A stretch of DNA of 8,407 bases from Oscillospiraceae bacterium (GTDB lineage: Bacteria > Bacillota > Clostridia > Oscillospirales > Oscillospiraceae), in contig JAISAA010000174.1 in NCBI GenBank assembly GCA_031266955.1, positions 1 to 8,407 on the forward strand, written 5' to 3'. The number at the start of each line of letters is the position of its first letter. Positions within the stretch are counted from its first letter, which is position 1. A model generated the notes under the pieces. That model did not search any database. It saw only the letters and a program-made list of their open reading frames with translations, and was not told the origin of the DNA. A program made the translations under genes and the position numbers. Positions 6,364 through 8,407 of this stretch are shown one piece after another.

Positions 6364-7419
6364 TTGAAAGTAACACTCGGGAAAACAGGGATAACGGTCA
6401 GCAAGGACGGGCTTGGCGCGCTTCCGTTGCAGCGCGCGGCGCAGGCGGACGCGATACGGCTGATACAAGCCGCAGCGGACGGCGGCATCGACTATATCGA
6501 CACGGCGCGCGCGTATTCCGACAGCGAGGAAAAGCTCGGGCTCGCGCTGAAAGGCCGGCGGGAGAAAGTCGTAATAGCCACAAAAACGTCGGCCTCGACG
6601 GCGGGCGAGCTGACAAGGCAGCTTGAAACAAGCCTCGCGCTGCTGAAAACCGACTATGTGGACATATATCAGCTGCACAATCCGGACTCCGTCCCGAAGC
6701 AGGACAGCGAAATTTACAAAGCGCTGCTTTCGGCGAAGCAAAGCGGCAAAATACTGCACATCGGCATAACAAATCACCGCCTTCACCTCGCGAAGGAGGC
6801 AGTGACAAGCGGTTTATACGAAACGCTGCAATATCCGCTGAGCTACCTGTCGTCCGCGGAGGAGCAAGAGCTGCCGCGGCTGTGCCGCGACAACGGCGTG
6901 GGCTTTATCTCAATGAAAGCGTTCGCGGGAGGGCTGATAACCGACGCGGGGCTGGCGCGGCGGTTCCAAAATCAGTTCGACAACGCCGTGCCGATCTGGG
7001 GCTTACAGCACCTTTGGGAGTTAGAACGCCTGCTTGAGGCGCGCGACCGAGACGGCGGCGCGACGCTGTCGGAGGCCGACGAAACGAAGATCGCGGACGA
7101 ACTGGCGCAGCTCGGCGGAGATTTTTGCCGCGGCTGCGGATATTGCGCGCCGTGTCCCGAGGGCATACAGATATTCAACTGCGCCAGAACGAGCCTGCTA
7201 ATACGCCGCGCCCCGAGCAAAAATTGGTTTTCCGACGCGTGGAGAGACGAGATGCTGAAAATAAAAAATTGCAGGAGCTGCGGACAGTGCAGCTCGCGCT
7301 GCCCGTATGGGCTCGATACGCCCGCGCTGCTGCGCCGGAATTTAAGCGATTATTTGGAGCAGAGCGGGCGGTTCCCTCACGTCCACTCGTCCGCAATAAG
7401 CTCGAAGCCGAGCCTGTAA
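6364..7419 (+). CDS. Aldo/keto reductase with two C-terminal 4Fe-4S motifs
   Basis: A 351-residue protein starting at TTG 6364. The N-terminal two thirds are an aldo/keto reductase barrel: opening LGKTGITVS, and the catalytic tetrad is all present as Asp46 and Tyr51 (in YIDTARAYSDSE), Lys74 (in VVIATKT) and His105 (in YQLHNPD). The C-terminal part carries two ferredoxin-like Cys motifs, C255-C258-C261-C264 (CxxCxxCxxCP, where the usual last gap is three residues) and C303-C306-C309-C313 (CxxCxxCxxxCP). This matches the group of predicted iron-sulfur aldo/keto reductases (COG1453-like) common in anaerobes, whose substrates are mostly unknown. Family members would move electrons between an NAD(P)H-type site and the clusters; the physiological reaction here cannot be read from sequence. 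It has its own promoter and probably no link to the bacteriocin genes. Its last 43 bases overlap the convergent gene. Confidence 0.9.
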   Translation: MKVTLGKTGITVSKDGLGALPLQRAAQADAIRLIQAAADGGIDYIDTARAYSDSEEKLGLALKGRREKVVIATKTSASTAGELTRQLETSLALLKTDYVDIYQLHNPDSVPKQDSEIYKALLSAKQSGKILHIGITNHRLHLAKEAVTSGLYETLQYPLSYLSSAEEQELPRLCRDNGVGFISMKAFAGGLITDAGLARRFQNQFDNAVPIWGLQHLWELERLLEARDRDGGATLSEADETKIADELAQLGGDFCRGCGYCAPCPEGIQIFNCARTSLLIRRAPSKNWFSDAWRDEMLKIKNCRSCGQCSSRCPYGLDTPALLRRNLSDYLEQSGRFPHVHSSAISSKPSL

Positions 7420-8099
7420 TTGTACGGCTTGAGCTTGCCGCCGTATTTCGCGGCGCGCGCGTCGTCGTATTTCTCCGTCAAGCGCAGGCTCTCTTTCAGA
7501 ACGACTCCGGTGACCGCGTCCTTTACGTCCGAGCCGTCCTTCAGCTTTAAGCCGTCAAGATGGTGAACTATCGTCGTCGCCGGCTGATATCTGTTCAGCG
7601 TGAAATAGAAACGCCAGCCCAAGTGATTGAGCCGCAGTTTTTCGGCGTCGGTAAGCGCGGAGTTCGCCTCGGCGGTGTCCTCCGGCGCGTGTGATTTGAC
7701 GTTCAGGTATCGCGCTAACGCCTTGTCCTCGACGTCCGCGAGCTTTACGACGGCGCCGAACGGGATGCCGTTTATCAAAATGATCTGCTTTATGATGTAC
7801 CGCACCCAATCGTCCATATCGGCTTTTTCGGAGAACTGCTCGCCGTCGAACAGCGAGACAAATTCGTTCAGCCGCTCCGCCTGTCCGGCGGTGAGCGAGG
7901 CGAAGGCGTACGGCCGGCCCTGCGGGTCCATCAAAAATCTCGCGGCGAGCGTCTGCGGGATATCAAGGTACCGGTAGAGAGTTTCGGGCTCGATCCGCAG
8001 CTCCGCCATCTTATCGGCGGCGGGCTGAGGCTTATACCGGGGGTTTTCTGGATCAAGCTCGGGCGGCATTTTGCTGTAATAAAATTCTTCGTTTGTCAT
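7377..8099 (-). CDS. Uncharacterised soluble protein, 240 residues
   Basis: I do not recognise the family. The start is ATG at 8099 (reading leftward), with GGGAGG at 8114-8109, 9 bases before it. An in-frame ATG upstream at about 8120 would put that site inside the gene and was rejected. The stop is TGA at 7379-7377. There is no signal peptide or clear membrane helix. The N-terminus (about 11-26) is Pro-rich; a mildly hydrophobic segment lies at 99-120 (WVRYIIKQIILINGIPFGAVV); aromatic-rich stretches occur around 162-171 (WRFYFTLNRY) and 226-233, and a His pair at 179-180. Composition is mixed and GC matches the neighbours, supporting a real gene with its own strong promoter. It converges with the reductase, overlapping its 3' end by 43 bases. 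Nothing in the context points to a function. Confidence 0.75.
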   Translation of the reverse strand: MTNEEFYYSKMPPELDPENPRYKPQPAADKMAELRIEPETLYRYLDIPQTLAARFLMDPQGRPYAFASLTAGQAERLNEFVSLFDGEQFSEKADMDDWVRYIIKQIILINGIPFGAVVKLADVEDKALARYLNVKSHAPEDTAEANSALTDAEKLRLNHLGWRFYFTLNRYQPATTIVHHLDGLKLKDGSDVKDAVTGVVLKESLRLTEKYDDARAAKYGGKLKPYNYRLGFELIADEWT

Positions 8100-8160
8100 C
8101 GTGGAGAACCTCCCATTCATTTTCAATTCGTACTCGCGGGATTTTGATTTCCGCCCGGTT

Positions 8161-8189
8161 ATTATATACCGCCGTATTTTGGCAGTCAA
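8161..8189 (-). promoter_or_regulatory. Strong sigma-A promoter for the minus-strand gene
   Basis: On the minus strand, TTGACT (8189-8184), a 17-base spacer and a perfect TATAAT (8166-8161) predict transcription from about 8154 and a leader of about 55 bases before the ATG at 8099. Confidence 0.8.
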
Positions 8190-8231
8190 TACATAAATTC
8201 CATTTTGCGCGTATGCCCGGAGGGTAATATG

Positions 8232-8254
8232 ATTTGCAACAAAGACTTGCAAAT
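8232..8254. promoter_or_regulatory. 23-bp dyad between divergent promoters (candidate operator)
   Basis: ATTTGCAA at 8232-8239 and TTGCAAAT at 8247-8254 are perfectly complementary, with a 7-base spacer. The dyad lies almost midway between the two divergent -35 elements (8189 and 8295). This is typical of a site for a dimeric regulator acting on one or both promoters, but no regulator is identified. Confidence 0.4.
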
Positions 8255-8256
8255 AT

Positions 8257-8279
8257 TGCGCCTGCGCCGCGCAGGCGCA
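8257..8279. repeat. GC-rich 10-bp perfect inverted repeat
   Basis: TGCGCCTGCG at 8257-8266 pairs with CGCAGGCGCA at 8270-8279 around the loop CCG. It lies upstream of the histidine phosphatase promoter and is followed by no T-run. It could end transcripts arriving from either side only weakly, or act as a protein site together with the adjacent dyad. Confidence 0.45.
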
Positions 8280-8294
8280 CAATCGCAAGCAAAG

Positions 8295-8323
8295 TTGACA
8301 ACGCCGCCACAATCGGCTATACT
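8295..8323 (+). promoter_or_regulatory. Consensus promoter of the histidine phosphatase gene, predicting a leaderless mRNA
   Basis: A perfect TTGACA at 8295-8300, a 17-base spacer and TATACT at 8318-8323. Standard spacing puts the first transcribed base at 8330, the A of the start codon. Confidence 0.75.
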
Positions 8324-8329
8324 CACAAA

Positions 8330-8407
8330 ATGGAACTGATACTAATACGCCACGCGGAGACGGCGGGCAACCTCGAACGGCGCTATATAGGCGTGACGGA
8401 TCAGCCG
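8330..8407 (+). CDS. Histidine phosphatase family protein, N-terminus (partial; alpha-ribazole phosphatase-like)
   Basis: Only the first 26 codons are inside the window. They read MELILIRHAETAGNLERRYI and onward to GVTDQP. This is the N-terminal signature of the histidine phosphatase (phosphoglycerate mutase-like) superfamily, with catalytic His8 in RHAET; the usual RHGE has Ala in place of Gly here. The NLERRYIG-TD pattern resembles CobC-type alpha-ribazole phosphatases of cobalamin synthesis, but 26 residues cannot separate these from other family members. No Shine-Dalgarno precedes the ATG; the bases before it belong to the -10 region, so the mRNA is predicted to begin at the start codon. 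Confidence 0.75.
   Translation, partial: MELILIRHAETAGNLERRYIGVTDQP

Noticed and set aside
1..8407. Search for CRISPR arrays, tRNA or rRNA genes, insertion sequences and attachment sites
   Set aside because: No regularly spaced repeats, no tRNA-like cloverleaf, no transposase and no terminal repeats were seen.

Overview
The window looks like a chromosomal segment from a fairly GC-rich anaerobic bacterium. My best guess is a Clostridia-type member of the Bacillota, but a diderm anaerobe is not excluded. The clues are strong Shine-Dalgarno sequences, GTG and TTG starts, textbook sigma-A promoters, an aldo/keto reductase with two ferredoxin-like clusters, and frequent use of ATA for Ile in genes of roughly 55-60% GC (estimated by eye). 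The assignment is inference.

Layout. Bases 1-185 hold the 3' end of a gene whose product resembles a GyrI-like effector-binding domain. Bases 186-330 hold a nested inverted repeat and a TATAAT box. Then comes a bacteriocin-type export locus, all on the + strand: two 84-residue precursors with double-glycine leaders (331-585, 609-863); a perfect 17-bp hairpin (877-917); an AT-rich gene for a small four-helix membrane protein, a candidate immunity protein (953-1348); a C39-peptidase ABC transporter (1426-3663); an HlyD-type membrane fusion protein overlapping it by 4 bases (3660-5195); and a TolC-like coiled-coil exported protein (5212-6282). Downstream are a separately promoted aldo/keto reductase (6364-7419), a convergent uncharacterised gene (8099-7377, - strand) overlapping its 3' end by 43 bases, and the first 26 codons of a histidine phosphatase (8330 onward) that appears to be leaderless.

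How the genes would work together. The transporter's peptidase domain should cut each leader after Gly-Gly while exporting the hydrophobic, glycine-rich core. The HlyD and TolC-like proteins would extend the conduit outward, as CvaA and TolC do for microcin V. The four-helix protein would protect the producer. The two peptides resemble a two-component (class IIb) bacteriocin: similar size, adjacent, each with one GxxxG motif. I see no gene for a modifying enzyme, so the cores are probably unmodified.

The most unusual point is a microcin V-style three-part exporter, including a TolC-like partner with no visible beta-barrel, serving a class IIb-like peptide pair. The activity itself is not demonstrated by sequence.
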